Shown: one piece after another, positions 63,391 through 64,000 of the stretch
How positions within the stretch are numbered: position 1 is the first letter of the stretch
Layout: each line of letters begins with the position of its first letter
Assembly (NCBI RefSeq): GCF_014652855.1
Contig: NZ_BMZP01000004.1
Span: 61,235-125,234, forward strand
From: Novosphingobium pokkalii
GTDB lineage: Bacteria; Pseudomonadota; Alphaproteobacteria; Sphingomonadales; Sphingomonadaceae
DNA: 64,000 nucleotides
Direction: 5' to 3'
Program-made: the position numbers and the translations under genes
Notes under the pieces: generated by a model
Told to the model about the DNA's origin: nothing
Seen by the model: the letters and a program-made list of their open reading frames with translations, nothing else
Databases searched by the model: none

Positions 63391-64000
63391 TTACGGCTTG
63401 GGCGTGGTGGCTGGGGCAGGAGCCGTCGCCGGAGCCGGCGCCTGAGCCGGGTTGGGGCCAGCCGCATCACCACCGGCAGCCCCCTGCGCAGCGGCAGCGG
63501 CGGCGCGCATCTTTTCCACTTCGGCGGCGGTCTTGTAGTCCACCAGTTCGACCTGGAAGACCAGGTCCGCATTGGCGGGAATGGTCTCTCCCGCGCCCTG
63601 CGCGCCATAGCCGAGCGTGGCGGGCACGCAGAAACGCCAGGTGCTGCCCTTGGCCATCAGTTGCAGACCTTCGGAAAAGCCGGGGATCACGCCTTCCACC
63701 GGAAAGGCGGCGGCGCTGTTCTGGTCGAACACGCGGCCGTCTGCGGCCAGATAGCCGATGTAGTTGACCAGCACATAATCGCCCTTGGCCGGATGGGCGG
63801 GATCGGCCGAAGGCTTGAGCGTCAGCGTGCCGAGGCCCGAAGCGGTCTTGGCGCTGCACTGGCGCTGGCCGGCGGGCACCACCGGCATCAGCGGCACCGG
63901 CAGGATCGCGGTGGACAGCGCGGCAGCGGCAGCCGGGCGGGCGACCGGCTTGGCAACGGGCTTGGCGGGCGCTGCCAGGGCCGGGACAGCCAGCAGGACG
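63391..64000 (-). CDS. FKBP-type peptidyl-prolyl isomerase, 5' end beyond the window
   Basis: This is a periplasmic or membrane-associated prolyl isomerase, cut by the right edge. The visible N-terminal part looks like the end of a signal peptide ('VLLAVPALAAPAKP') followed by a Pro/Ala linker. The FKBP domain shows 'GDYVLVNYIGYLAADGRVFD', 'PVEGVIPGFSEGLQLM', 'ATLGYGAQGAGETIPANADLVFQVELV'-type motifs at the usual spacing, and a Pro/Ala-rich tail follows. The true start is outside the window. Confidence 0.9.
   Translation of the reverse strand, partial: VLLAVPALAAPAKPVAKPVARPAAAAALSTAILPVPLMPVVPAGQRQCSAKTASGLGTLTLKPSADPAHPAKGDYVLVNYIGYLAADGRVFDQNSAAAFPVEGVIPGFSEGLQLMAKGSTWRFCVPATLGYGAQGAGETIPANADLVFQVELVDYKTAAEVEKMRAAAAAAQGAAGGDAAGPNPAQAPAPATAPAPATTPKP

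Noticed and set aside
1..64000. tRNA, rRNA, transposase, integrase or toxin-antitoxin genes
   Set aside because: None could be recognised on either strand by reading; tRNA detection without a covariance search is limited, so a missed short RNA gene remains possible.

Overview
This 64 kb window is GC-rich, gene-dense chromosomal DNA that reads as an alphaproteobacterium of the Sphingomonadales, probably Novosphingobium or a close relative. That placement is an inference. It rests on codon and GC style, an aerobic cobalamin pathway of the Pseudomonas denitrificans type, a class II DAHP synthase, and copies of a short repeat (core CCTTCGACAAGCTCAGGGCG) that I associate with sphingomonad genomes. 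I see no rRNA, tRNA, transposase, phage gene or CRISPR array.

Left part (58-13982, minus strand): the division and cell-wall (dcw) cluster, transcribed mraZ-rsmH-ftsL-ftsI-murE-murF-mraY-murD-ftsW-murG-murC. Most junctions are 4-bp ATGA or GTGA overlaps. A 10-bp-periodic GGGAA repeat upstream of mraZ is a likely MraZ operator. murB, ddl and ftsQAZ are not in the window; a palindrome follows murC at the left edge.

14000-21260: cysteine synthase with the heme-exporter genes ccmAB, a short-chain dehydrogenase and a DNA glycosylase (minus strand). These are divergent from a plus-strand run: 2Fe-2S ferredoxin, acetyltransferase, DUF1285 protein, NUDIX CoA pyrophosphatase and CCA-adding enzyme.

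21395-43302: an almost continuous minus-strand aerobic cobalamin operon, cobW-cobN-G-H-I-J-(K)-L-E-M-B-F-O-DUF1636-cobT-phosphatase-cobS-C-D-Q-U, plus a NiCoT-type cobalt/nickel transporter. cobW and the transporter each have their own cobalamin riboswitch, and the two leaders are near-duplicates. cobK is the exception: it lies on the plus strand inside the operon and overlaps both neighbours. cobA and the CobS/CobT chelatase subunits are not here.

43453-64000: a mixed housekeeping stretch. It holds an unknown membrane protein, an MpaB/DUF2236 oxygenase, a Kef-type antiporter, the HrpB helicase (with a repeat inserted in frame), a glutaredoxin-like protein, polyprenyl diphosphate synthase, chorismate mutase, guanylate kinase, a metallophosphoesterase, a zinc alcohol dehydrogenase, an alginate-export-like outer-membrane protein, an S10 peptidase, a repeat cluster, a class II DAHP synthase, a secreted M16 peptidase and an FKBP-type isomerase cut by the right edge.

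The most unusual signals are regulatory or structural rather than new gene families: the twin cobalamin riboswitches, the antisense cobK, the repeat inside hrpB, and the MraZ-like repeat clusters. I did not find a convincing undescribed multi-gene system.
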